In this document: positions 1 through 10,194 of the stretch, in pieces
Layout of the letters: every line of letters starts with the position of its first letter
Numbering within the stretch: the stretch's first letter is position 1
Assembly: GCF_030272615.1 (NCBI RefSeq)
Contig: NC_081414.1
Coordinates: 816,584,396 to 816,640,395, forward strand
Length of the DNA stretch: 56,000 bases
Direction of reading: 5' to 3'
Origin: Cryptomeria japonica
Taxonomy: Eukaryota; Streptophyta; Pinopsida; Cupressales; Cupressaceae
Notes under the pieces: model-generated
What the model saw: the letters and a program-made list of their open reading frames with translations, nothing else
What the model was told of the DNA's origin: nothing
Databases searched by the model: none
Program-made: the position numbers and the translations under genes

Positions 1-1
1 A

Positions 2-1591
2 AATGATTACCTCATGGCCAAGCAGATTTGGAGAGGATATAGAAATCAAGGAGAGTGGAAAAAAATATGGGACAACAAATATAAAAGCCAATGTCAGAAT
101 CTTCAAAGTTTCCTCAAAGCGGAGATTATCCCAATTGGATCCAATATTTGGAAAAATGTCTCTAGGACTAGAGACTTAATTATCAAAGGTACAAAATGGA
201 AGTTGGGGAAAGGGAATCTTATTTAGTTCTGGGAGGACCCTTGGCTTCTGGAGTCCCCTTTGAATGAAAACCCTGAGTGGAACAGATATCAGAACCAATG
301 CAAGAAAAGATTTGGAACCAAGGTGGAGGATTACTGGAAAGATGGACAGTGCAAAGACTTATCTCAAGTGGATCAGTCTTTAGGTGGTTTGAATAAAGTC
401 ATGAACTCTATGGTGAGGATTGAAGAAGAAAACCATTTAATTTGGAAACTCATAGCTAGTAGAACTTTTACAGTGGCCTCTCTATATTATCAACAGTTCA
501 ACAACATGGAAAGTCCTTGCTGGGCTAAAGCTTGGGTGAAAGGCCTCACCCCCAAGATCAACATTTTCTTTTGGATAGCCCTTCAAGACAAAATTATTAC
601 TACTGAGAATATCAGAAAAAGAGGTATCAACATGCCTAGTTTTTGTATTCTTTGTAAGCATAATGAGGAGACTATAAATCATATGCTCTTTCATTGCCCC
701 TTCTCTGCTGATGTTTGGGGAAGTTGTCTGGAACAATTCAATATCAGTTGGAGCTTCCCCAACTCGATTCAGGAGATTTTCAAGTCATGGCATCATCCTT
801 CAAAAAACAAAACCACAACCTTATTATGGAAAATTTCTTTACCTCACATGTGTTGGGGTTTATGGAAAGAGAGAAATGATAGAGTTTTCAGAGAAAAGAC
901 TACTAAGGCTAAAATTATGTTTGAAAAAATAAGAAGAAGTATAGTGGAAAATATGAATATTATAGGTGGTATTGATAACCCTAACACTAAGGAGGATCAA
1001 TTTATCTATAAAAAGTGGAGATTAAAGGCTCAAGAGAGCATCCAGAGCAATCCTAGAGAGGGAGTGATATGGATTAGCCCGCCTAGGGGATGGATGAAAA
1101 TCAATTTTGACGAGGCCTCTAAGGGAAACCCAGGGGTTGTAGGATGTGGAGTGGTCCTAAGGGTTGAATGGGGAATATGTAAAATCATAAAATGTATTCC
1201 CATAGTAAATCAGACCAATCATGTTGCAGAAGCCATGGCGGCTTATCATGGGATGATCCTTGCCAAGGAAGCAAATTGCACTAAAGTTTGGTGTAAAGGA
1301 GATTCCTTAAACATTATCAATTGTTTAAATATGAAATTCCCGCCATCTTGGTCAATTAGTAATGCTATTAAAGCTACTAGGAAAATCAGTGAAGAGTTTG
1401 ATATGTGTGTTTTTACACATGTTTACAGGGAGGCCAACTCTTGCGCTAATTGGGCAACCAACCTGGCTTGCCAATCGAGAGACATCATTACTAGTTATGG
1501 TGAAATGGAGATTGCAAGTGAAATGAAATCCTTGCTCAATCATGACCGAAGCTATACAAGGCAACGTGGTACTTTTAATCATTATTTCTAG
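2..1591 (+). pseudogene. LINE (L1-type) ORF2, C-terminal fragment: zinc-binding region and RNase H
   Basis: The frame is open from the window edge to a TAG at 1589-1591, with one in-frame TAG at 224-226, so it is a partial, broken copy. Established family features are visible in order. First comes the linker after the reverse transcriptase, with W-E-D-P-W just after the internal stop. Next is a zinc-binding segment (CILCKHNEETINHMLFHC, about 640-705), typical of plant non-LTR retrotransposons (zf-RVT). Last is a plant-type RNase H (RVT_3-like), starting at NFDEASKGNPG near 1100 with an acidic residue in VAEAMAAYHG and in CKGDS. The last catalytic position, usually Asp in a REAN..AD motif, reads REANSCANWA here (Asp to Asn). 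The reverse transcriptase itself lies upstream of the window. The product would nick, prime and copy LINE RNA in the nucleus; this copy cannot be functional. Confidence 0.88.
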
Positions 1592-1764
1592 TGACCTTTC
1601 CACCTTTTTCGATGCAGGGCTTGCTTGAAGATAATGAGCTTTTAAATAGGTGTCTTATCATTATTATTTGGCACGGATTTTGGGCGCTCTTACAGAATAA
1701 CCACAGAAACCAGAGGAGAAGTTATCAAAATGAGAGAAGGCATTGCAAGGAAGGTGCTGGAAAA

Positions 1765-3368
1765 ATGGGAGGTAACAAGAAAAGATTTGAACCTTCTTCT
1801 TGCTCTGACTGGAGAAAGAATGAAGAAGTCTGGGATATCCTTCAGCAGGGGGGTCTGAATGTTTTCATGGAAGGACTAAGTGGGAAAGACCCCACAATCA
1901 CTAGCTATTTCATCAAGAACTGGAAAAATGGAAAAATTCTGATTGGATCACAGATGATGAATGTTGATGAAGAGGTTATCATTGAGGCCACAAGGATGAC
2001 TACCAAGGGTATGAATTTTACAAGGACAGAGGAATATTAGATAAAGAAGAAGACAAGTTTCCTGTTACGGATGGAGAGAGGAGAAAGATGATCAAAATTG
2101 ACAACTCCTACCACTCCCCGAAGAGAATTTGCAGGCCATGGAGGTTTGTTTTATTCGCTTCTATTGAATACATTACCTTAGATGGTAGGTTTACCAGGGC
2201 CTACGGGCATCACTTCATCCTACTCAACCATTTCCATCATGGAGAAAGGGTTAGCCTTCCCTATTACCTTGCATGTTCTATGGATCATACTATAAAGGAG
2301 ATCCAGAAGGATCCTAAAGGTGATCATGCCCTCCACCAGGAGCTTATGGTCTTGGTTTATAAAATGCTAAAGGGGAAGTGCATTGAAAAGCCTATTAAAG
2401 GCAAAAATGCAAGAGATGAGACTACGAAAAGTAAGGATAGTGGTTTTAACCTTGATTCGGAGACCGAGGGAGAGTCGGAAGAAACTAGCAAAAAAGGGAG
2501 GAATAGAGCCAAGAAGAGGAGGATTATTGTGGAATCTGAAATGTCGGATTCTGAAACAAAATCCCTTGGGGAAAAATATGTTAAAAAGAGGAAAGGGAAA
2601 GCCACTGGAAAGAAGGCTCAGAAAAAGAATACTAAAAAGGGTAGCAATTCTAATTTCAATTATATTCTGGTTGAATCTGAGGAGGAGGCTGAAGAAAACA
2701 AGAGGGTCGATAGTCAGTACAAAGAAGGGGAGGGTAACCCAATTAAGGATAATTTGGAGACCGTGAATACCACAAGTCCGCATAAGGAGGAAAAAGGGGA
2801 TAAAAGTGATAGTGGTGACAAAGATACTATAAAGGTCTTCTGTGAGACAATCGCTACTATGGTGAAGGATATTAACAGTTTGAAAACTGATACACAAGCT
2901 ATTGCAAGAATTATAGTTGGTGACAAGCCCTTGATGGATCATGTTAAAGAGTTAGTGGTCGTTCTGCATAATGCGGAAGCTATTGAATGTATGGTTGGAA
3001 AAATCATAGCAACAGAAAAAAAGGTCAATGAGATGAGAGATAGAAAGGAAATGGAAAACTAAATGAAAGATTTTGGCAGCATAATTGACAGGTTGGAGCT
3101 CAACATCAAGAAGATTGCTGATCAAAATTTCCAAATCCTCAAATCTTTGGTGGATAACATGAACATCCTTATCAATAGGTTCGAGAATAATGCAGAGAAG
3201 GATGGTGATAAAGAGAAGTTGAACAAGAAGGGTCATGAAAGGAGGACCTGAGCTAACACAAAGAATAAGGGTGACATCAAAGGTCGTGAGCTGGAGGATC
3301 TGAAGACCTCAGCAAACAACATGAAACAAATGGTTGTTCACACTGAGGAAATTATGAATAGTATTTAG
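1765..3368 (+). pseudogene. unrecognised charged coiled-coil protein directly behind the LINE ORF2
   Basis: I cannot name this protein. A frame opens at an ATG at 1765, about 175 bp after the ORF2 stop. It is broken by a TAG at 2038-2040 and a frameshift before 2088, then runs to 3062. After a single TAA it continues in the same frame, with a TGA at 3249-3251, to a TAG at 3366-3368. The N-terminal part looks globular (GGLNVFMEGLSGKDPTI, WKNGKILIG, EEVIIEATRM, RRICRPWRFVLFA-like and SLPYYLACSM segments). The rest is very rich in Lys, Glu and Ser (about 2390-2800) and ends in heptad-like helices. By eye, the W..G..I / EVI..ITG-like block resembles the minus-strand protein inside element D (9404-7707). 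It could be an extra LINE ORF, ORF1 of a neighbouring element, or a captured gene. Coding character is clear; function is unknown. Confidence 0.55.
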
Positions 3369-3587
3369 TTTCAGTTGCAGTCCTTGGTTCTGTCTCTTTG
3401 CTATCTTTGTGCTTTCCTTTTGCTATCTGTTCTGAGTTTTTAATGTAATGTTGTGTTAAGTTGATCTCTTTTGGTGGGTTCATTTTGTCTTTTTGAAGTG
3501 ATTAGGCACTTTTTTAGCAGTTCTGTTTTCCTGGCTTGTAAAAGGTTCAGGTACCTTTCAAATACCTGCTTTTACTTAATCAAAACA

Positions 3588-3740
3588 ATCAATCATAGTT
3601 TTTATACACCCTTGGCTTTATTCCATGAAAGCTATACCTTCTACCATTCATAAATGTTTGAAATTCTCTCGCAATGGGTGTGCTATAATGATCAATTATA
3701 GTTTGTATACACCCTTAGCCAATCATGGAAACTTTACCCT
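3588..3740 (+). repeat. imperfect direct repeat, about 103-bp spacing
   Basis: Two copies of an approximately 45-bp block containing TATACACCCTT (starting near 3,595 and 3,698) are followed by similar CCATGAAAGC / CATGGAAAC sequences. It is an old tandem duplication of unknown origin. Confidence 0.5.
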
Positions 3741-5295
3741 TGATTGCTTCTGGCCTCAATAACTGCAACATTTTCAATCTCATCAAGATTTCCTCTTCCT
3801 ATCTTATCAAAAGTTCAAATTTGAAAGGATATCAGCCTTGAGTAAGCCTAATGATTCTTCACCCATGTATATGGATATTTTTCCTCCACATCTCAGACTT
3901 GGACTTCTTCCTACACTTATTATTTCTCTTATATATGTTGTAGTTCCACCTCCTAAATGTTATAAAGGTCAAAGAGGAAAGTGCTCAACATCTTGTATCT
4001 CTCAACCTAGTGAGGTTTCTTCCATTCCTCCTACAAAGGAAGAAAATAAGCATATGTTGAGTGGTCCCCAACCTTTAAGAGATTCAAGTCATAATAAGAG
4101 AAATCATTGTGTGAGAGAACGTCGATGAAGATGTAATGCCAAGACTCATGATCTTTATTCACAAAATGTTTCCTTCCCTAAGTTGTTGAATGTTGACATG
4201 GTCCCATTTGCCCAACCTTTGCCTAATCCTAGGGAGGAGAATTTATCTTAATCATCCTTGCCAAAAATGAAAATTATCTATGAAAAATTATTCTTTTTCT
4301 TCATCTCCTCCACACATGAGATCTCCTATTGTGATTAATTTGGATGATGATGTTGATGATAATTTGGACACTAATTATTTTGATGATATGTATGAAGTTT
4401 TTGAGATTAATCATGAGATATCTTCGATATTTTCAAAATCTTTAACTCTAGCTCCTAGTGACACACACAATGATTCATTACTAGAGTATGGTCCTTCATT
4501 GGAACTAGCGATAACTCCATCTATTATACTTGTTGTGGCTCATCTTTCATCTTGTCCACCATCTCTAAAAGATGATATGCAAAATTAGAAGGTGGATGGC
4601 TTACTAGACTAGCTTAACTTGTGCAGTGAACTCTTTTGTATGTTTCTTGTATGTAACATGTTCCCCATGATGTGATGCTTGGTGTATCTTTGTGTTATGT
4701 TAAGCTCTCTTTTGATGACCCTTGTTGCTTCGTTGGTGCAAGGAAATGAAGGGACTGAATTCATTGTGACATTCCTCTATTTGTATCTCACTTCTTCTAC
4801 ATGTTGTATACATATTGTGTCATAAATGTATTCTTTTCATAAATGTGATTTAGTGTTGTCTACTTAGGGACAATGCAAAGCATTGAGATATCACTTTTTT
4901 GTCTCTTCCATATTGACCTAAAAATACTTTTGTTGTTCATCTTATATGATCTTTTTCCATTGTGCTCAAAGTTCCACTACTTTTAGGGGATGAGGTCAAT
5001 TGATTACAACGTATGATTTATCAGATGCACATACCGATCCTAGATAGTGTATTCCTTACATGCTCTCTTTTGTGTCTTATGAACCATTGACTTTCATTTG
5101 CCTATGTGTGGGGGCATCTCACTGTTGTGACGTACTTATCTTTTGGATGCATGTATGCTATCTTAAAGAAATTGCTTGTAGTAGGGTGTACAAAATCACT
5201 TTAATGTCAAGGCATACACTTTATTATTTGTTACACTGTGCGCACACACCACAAGGTTTGATTTGTACACTTTGATCACATACCATGATATGTTT

Positions 5296-5465
5296 GTGCA
5301 CAATGCAACACCCATTTTTAGTTAGTTTTTGTTCAAATTACTTTGTAGGTTGAGGCTTTGTTTTGTAATCTTTGTGCTTGGTGCACACTGCAACACCCAT
5401 TTTGTAGTTGAATTTTTTGTTAGATTATTTAGCAAATTGAGTTTTTGCTTCATAATATCTCTTCA
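5296..5465 (+). repeat. two tandem copies of an approximately 85-bp unit
   Basis: GTGCACAATGCAACACCCAT at 5296 recurs as GTGCACACTGCAACACCCAT at 5381. Each is followed by a similar T-rich stretch and a TTGAG-containing end. The copies are clearly diverged and no coding signal accompanies them. Confidence 0.6.
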
Positions 5466-5708
5466 TGCTAACATGACTTATAGTAAGAAACTGCTTACTA
5501 GCCCAATAAGTCATGTCTTCTCTCTCTCTCCCTCTCTCCTCAAATGACTCATAGAAAGTAGTTCCTTACTAGACCTAGAAGCCAGACTGATGATATTTTA
5601 AGTCCTTAGGGGGCTTGTTATTTCTTGTCTCTTTAATGCCTTGATGAAAGTCTTTTGATGCTATCTTGTACTTTATTGAGATAATGATTGTAATTTCATA
5701 CTCTTGCT

Positions 5709-6285
5709 AAAGTGGGGGCTAAAGGTAATGTTGCAAATTCCATCTTCACATAATTTTATACTCACTTGGGCCTCAATTTAATGTTTTTGCCTTTTATACC
5801 TTGATTATCCTTGATTATGCTCAAACCATTGTCAAATTTGTGATCTTTGCCTTCTCCTAGTGCTTTTTGGCCTTGGCTCAATCCAAATGGACTGGACTAG
5901 GGCACCTAGTTCCCTTGTCCTCTTGGATTGGTGGGGTAGGCTCCAAAGTATAGGCCAAAAATGCTTAAATTTGAATCCTTCAACAATTAAAAATGTCAAG
6001 TGGGAAATGGTATCCGATGTTGACTTCATTATTTTCAACACGTTTCATGAGGTTAGATATAAAAGAAAGTCTTATCCCCTCATTTGAAAGATCGCTTTTC
6101 AGGGGATTCATTCCACCTCAAGAATTTCGATTGAGCAACCAATCAAGCATCATTAAGGCAATGAAAGAGAATTCAAGTAATCAAGATGACATCCATGATT
6201 AAATTTATGTGAATACATGCATGAGTCCTACACATAAATATATACCTTTTTATGAATATTTCAAGGCAAGGGAGAATCATAAAGG
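5709..6285 (+). mobile_element. left part of an old LTR-like sequence (F), split by element D
   Basis: A purine-rich tract (AAAGTGGGGGCTAAAGG, 5709-5725) looks like a polypurine tract. It is followed by sequence whose order of landmarks resembles the family C solo LTRs in this window: a TTGGGCC block, a GGAC...GTCC inverted-repeat block near 5,890-5,925, then an ATATAAAAG box with CCTCATTTGAAAG near 6,056-6,090. The sequence is interrupted at 6,285 by element D (target duplication AAAGG) and seems to resume at 34,528. The exact LTR ends and the remainder of this element could not be fixed, so the LTR call is an inference from layout. Confidence 0.35.
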
Positions 6286-7500
6286 TGTTGATCAGGTTGA
6301 AAGCACCATAATACTGAGAGGGAGTGGGGGTGAATCAATATTCCCAAAGATTAAAACTTTTCTTCACAATTATAACCTTCCACTTAAATATCAAACAAAC
6401 TTGACTGATATAAAGCAGTTAATGCAGATAAACATGAAGAACACAACCACAAGATAAACACCAAATTTAATAAGTGGAAAACCCAAATGGGAAAAACCAT
6501 AGAGAGTGTTAACTCTAAAGAGAATATAACTAGTTATATTTTTGTTTACAAAGAGGGATGACTCACTTTCAGGTGGCTCATTGCTAGATTACAAAAATGG
6601 CTCACTGCTTGATTGCTCACTGCAGATAAAACAAATAGATAGCTAACTGCTAGAATGCTCATTGCAAGTAAAAAGATTGAACTGAAAGGGATAACATCTC
6701 TACATACATGCGATCAATTCTAAGTTTAATCTCATATTACAAATCTCAAACTCTATAGTAGATCTAGTTAGAGATCTCTGTACAACTGTCCTGTAGCAGG
6801 TCCAGTAAAGGACTACTACACCACTACAACACTGTCTGCTTTTTCTATTTGCAACACGCCCTTCACACACTGCTATCTTCACTGCCAACTTTTGCACTTC
6901 ACACACCTTCATGCACTTAGTATTGTTCTTCTCTTTCTTCTCACTTATGCTTCTATATATGTATATGTATATATACTGGAGGGAAAAAATAGAAAATAGT
7001 GTTTTGGCCAAGCCCAGCACGTTATCAATTATTAGTATGCTCATGTCAGCCTCCACAAGACTTCTACTCACTTTCTTTACATACTTCGATTGCCAATGCA
7101 TATACTGGGATTACTGGAATGGGGCAAGGTCATCCAAACCCAAGAGTACCAGTCCATTATCACAAAATTAAGCTCAATATCTCCAAAATGTAGATTCCAT
7201 GCATACCAAGAAAACTGCAACACAAAAATCGAAGAGATACTTCTGACAATTACCAAAGCAACTAACATCGAGACACATAGCTGATATCGCGATCAATGAG
7301 AACTCCTTTATCACACTGCATAATTACTTCTGACCAAAACAACAATACTATACTGCACATACTGACTGAATACAATCCTCGCATACAACATTCATAACAT
7401 CCATAATATCTAGACTAATATATGGACCGCATACATTGTCCAGTCCAAATCGGATAGCTAGTTTGACATTAGTAACAACATTATTCACACAAGTCAATTA
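6286..7500 (-). mobile_element. 3' LTR of element D
   Basis: Matches 33325-34522 over its length; both share, for example, ATCAAACAAACTTGACTGAT and the CGGATAGCT...TTTGACAT end. On the minus strand it starts just after the polypurine tract as TAATTGACTTGTG (TGTTAGACTTGTG in the other copy) and ends in CTGATCAACA. A TA-rich TATATATACATATACATATA box near 6,953-6,976 (minus strand) is the likely promoter. The start has lost the canonical TG, which agrees with old age. Confidence 0.75.
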
Positions 7501-7514
7501 TTCTCCCCCTTTGT
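7501..7514 (-). promoter_or_regulatory. polypurine tract of element D
   Basis: Minus-strand ACAAAGGGGGAGAA directly abuts the 3' LTR. This is the usual plus-strand priming site for plant copia elements. Its position is what fixes the orientation of D. Confidence 0.75.
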
Positions 7515-7706
7515 CACTGATGGAAAAACATATTCAAGACATAATTGTGCACAACTCCCCCTTACTCATGCAACTCCTCAAATCCATATTCCTTTCTCCC
7601 CCTTTTGACATCAAGGACAAAAGGATGCCTTTGATGAAAATAGAAGAAGAAAGAACATATATATACACCCAAAAAATGTCAAAAATTAAATATCACACTA
7701 GACCTT

Positions 7707-9404
7707 TTAGCTAATCTTCTTTAGAAATATAAACTTGTATTTTTCCTTCAGATCCAGAAGAATAACTTCCCAAGAATGTATAGCCAATTTGATACTTACT
7801 GAAAGATTTCTGCACTCAACCAATAGATCGATTGAATTCAAAAAACTATTCAGAGTAGATGGATTCTGTTCATACTCGACTTGATTCTCAACCAATGCTG
7901 AAAAATACTCTAACTTAGCTTCAACAATCTCCTTAACTTTCCAAAACATGCTCACAAAGTCTTCTTTCTTCCTTTGCAACAATAAGAGCTCAACTTGAGG
8001 AGAATTAACTCTTTTTTCTACTACCATCCTTATCATTTAGAAAATCAAAAGAATTGCCTAGATTTGTCAATTCATCTTCAATACCATCAATCTTACTTTT
8101 GTTCTTCACTGCAGCTACCGGCCAAGAGATGCAATACTTGTAGACTCTACTAGCACTGCAGATACAATCTCTCAATTCCTCAATACATGTTGATAAGTTC
8201 TATTGTACATTAATACATTCATTCAACAAATTCTACATTTCCAGAGCTTTTTCCTCAACTGACTGCTTAGACATTCTTTCTTTCAAAACCTCATTCAAAG
8301 ATTCTAGAAGCAAACTACTGATATCTTCAGGGCTCATGTTGTTCTGGATCAAATGCTTCATCATAATGCTCTCAATTCTCTCTGAATTGATTGAAGCCAA
8401 CCATTTCACACAGTCTTCTTGATTCCATCCATGTTGTTAGCCAATTTTAGCAAATTAGACTCATCATCTAAATTTCCAGCTTCCGACTCAGCAACTTCCG
8501 AATCTCCTTTAGCTACAGGGGATTTCGGATCATTAATTACCACAACATCTTCTACCTCACTTCTCTTTGTCTTTTGAATAATAATGGGAACAAACCATTT
8601 CCTTTTCTTCTTTTCAAATGATGAATCTCTAGAACCAGAAGAGAAAGATATAGAAACTGGGCCAACACTCCATATGTCCACTAATGATTTTAAATAGACA
8701 TTGCAAACTTCCTCTTTGTTAGCCAAACTGTTCAAATATCTAAATATATGTCTTGCAATTGGAGCACCAAACTCCCATATAACATTATCTTTTTCTGGAA
8801 GGGATTCTAAATAATACATAAACAAACTCACAAGAAATGACCCAAACCGAAAAGCACAATTCTTTTCTTTTGTCATCTTAACATTTTCCAACAATAATTC
8901 TTTGAACAGTTCACACAAGTCTAATGATTTGTTCTCCATCACAAGCATATGTGTCATATACACTGCAATTGTCAAGGTGACACCTTCCCTGTTTTAAAAA
9001 TAAGTTTTATAAGAGATTCCATAGGCAACATACCTCACCACAGGGTTGATGATTGTGTTAATGATCAAAGTTCATTGATCACCCTTCATGCCAGTTAGGG
9101 CTTCTACTTCTCTATTCAAAATTGACTTCTTTTTCATAACTTCTCCACTATCGCATAAACCGGTGATCATAGAAATGACTTCCTTCGTAATTGGATAGGG
9201 TTTATCCAACATGATGCAGTTATCCCGCACACGACCAAGAATTATCCTAATAACCTCTGCATTGTTGAACCAAAGGAATTCGGTCCATAGATTCAGACCT
9301 TTGCCTTCCAATCCTTTGACCCTTTGCAATTCATCTTCATTTAGACTGTCTTCAATAAATTTGATCTTCTCCGAGTTAAACTCATCCAAGAGCACTTTGT
9401 CCAC
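7707..9404 (-). pseudogene. unrecognised protein inside element D (possible captured gene)
   Basis: Three open stretches (9404-9072, 8975-8406, 8036-7707) share one minus-strand frame and are separated by stops and by at least one frame disturbance near 8,400. The N-terminal part includes LEGKGLNLWTEFLW, PYPITKEVISMITGL and KKKSILNREVEALTG. The middle contains AFRFGSFLVSLFMYYLESLP and an acidic Ser/Glu-rich stretch. The C-terminal part is helical and Leu/Glu-rich. Nothing resembles pol. The ITKEVISMITGL block recalls the EEVIIEATRM block of the frame behind the LINE (1765-3368), suggesting one protein family carried by two unrelated element types. Function unknown; the resemblance was judged by eye only. 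Confidence 0.5.
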
Positions 9405-9879
9405 AGTTTGAAATTCCTCGCTGCTAGATTATCTAATTATAATTTTCCTTCCATGATTGCTTGCACCGCTCACTCTTCTTCTGCTCTATTATTTGCAATA
9501 TACTCAAACATAAATAATCGATATGAAAGAAATGAACTCAAAAACTGATACTTATCTTGCTTAAGATACTTCATTAGGGTTTTGCCGCCAAGAACTATCT
9601 TATTGATGATGTGAACAAGATTCCTCTGATTACCAGATACCACTCAAAGAACTATCATGCTGGATTAGCGATATGATCCATTCAAAGGGGGATGATATAA
9701 TATTTTTCTTTCAGATCAAAACTACCCTTGACCCAAAACTCAAAACTTAATTACTGGAGGAAGGGGTGCCTGCACCGGATTCCAGTACATTAGGCTCACT
9801 TCCTTTTATCTCACTCTTCTTTCTCTAGACCAAATTTTGTTTCTTCTTTTATTTACCATTCTTCATCACATTCTTCTCA

Positions 9880-10194
9880 GTAGATTTCTCCATATTTCCA
9901 TTCCTGCATTGATTAGCATAATTTCTGGATTGCTTGCATTTGAAACAACTAACAATCTTCCTTTCAGATCTTACCAAATGTAATCTGTATCTGCATTGAC
10001 TGGCCTTATGTCCGTAGTTATTGCAAATGTAACATCATCTATGAAAGTTGTAACTCTTTGACTCAACCAGATTATAATTTCGACTCACAACATGATTTCT
10101 AAAAAGACTTGCTTATGTCCAAACATCTTGCAACTATAACATTGAATGCTTCTACAATTTTCTACCTTGTGTCAAAATTTATTACATTTAAAAC
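9880..10194 (-). pseudogene. element D gag-like zinc-knuckle region (distal part)
   Basis: Minus-strand reading gives a run of CCHC zinc knuckles, the nucleic-acid-binding part of a retrotransposon capsid protein. One is complete (CYICNNYGHKASQC). One has His replaced by Asn (CFKCKQSRNYANQC). One, nearer the insertion, lacks its last Cys (CYSCKMFGHKQV). A fourth knuckle is cut in two by element A: its remainder lies across the junction at 31,596-31,605. It belongs with 31,601-32,196. Decayed, with stops between the knuckles. Confidence 0.7.

Larger units (their letters stand above)
3369..5708. other. unassigned stretch: possible LINE 3' tail, then possible retroelement interior
   Basis: No convincing gene. 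T-rich, UTR-like sequence follows the last stop. A sequence ending ...CTTAATCAAAACAATCAATC near 3,595 could be the 3' end of the LINE, but there is no clean poly(A) tail. From about 3,840 to 4,590 there are short open frames (3838-4128; 4280-4588, the latter acidic with a DLDDDVDDN-like run) without recognisable domains. The rest to 5,708 is T-rich and non-coding. If the LTR-like sequence F at 5,726 is real, this is probably the 3' interior of that element. Confidence 0.35.

Noticed and set aside
2367-2942. minus-strand hydrophobic frame of 191 residues
   Set aside because: It is the complement of the Lys/Glu-rich plus-strand protein, which mimics a membrane protein when read backwards.
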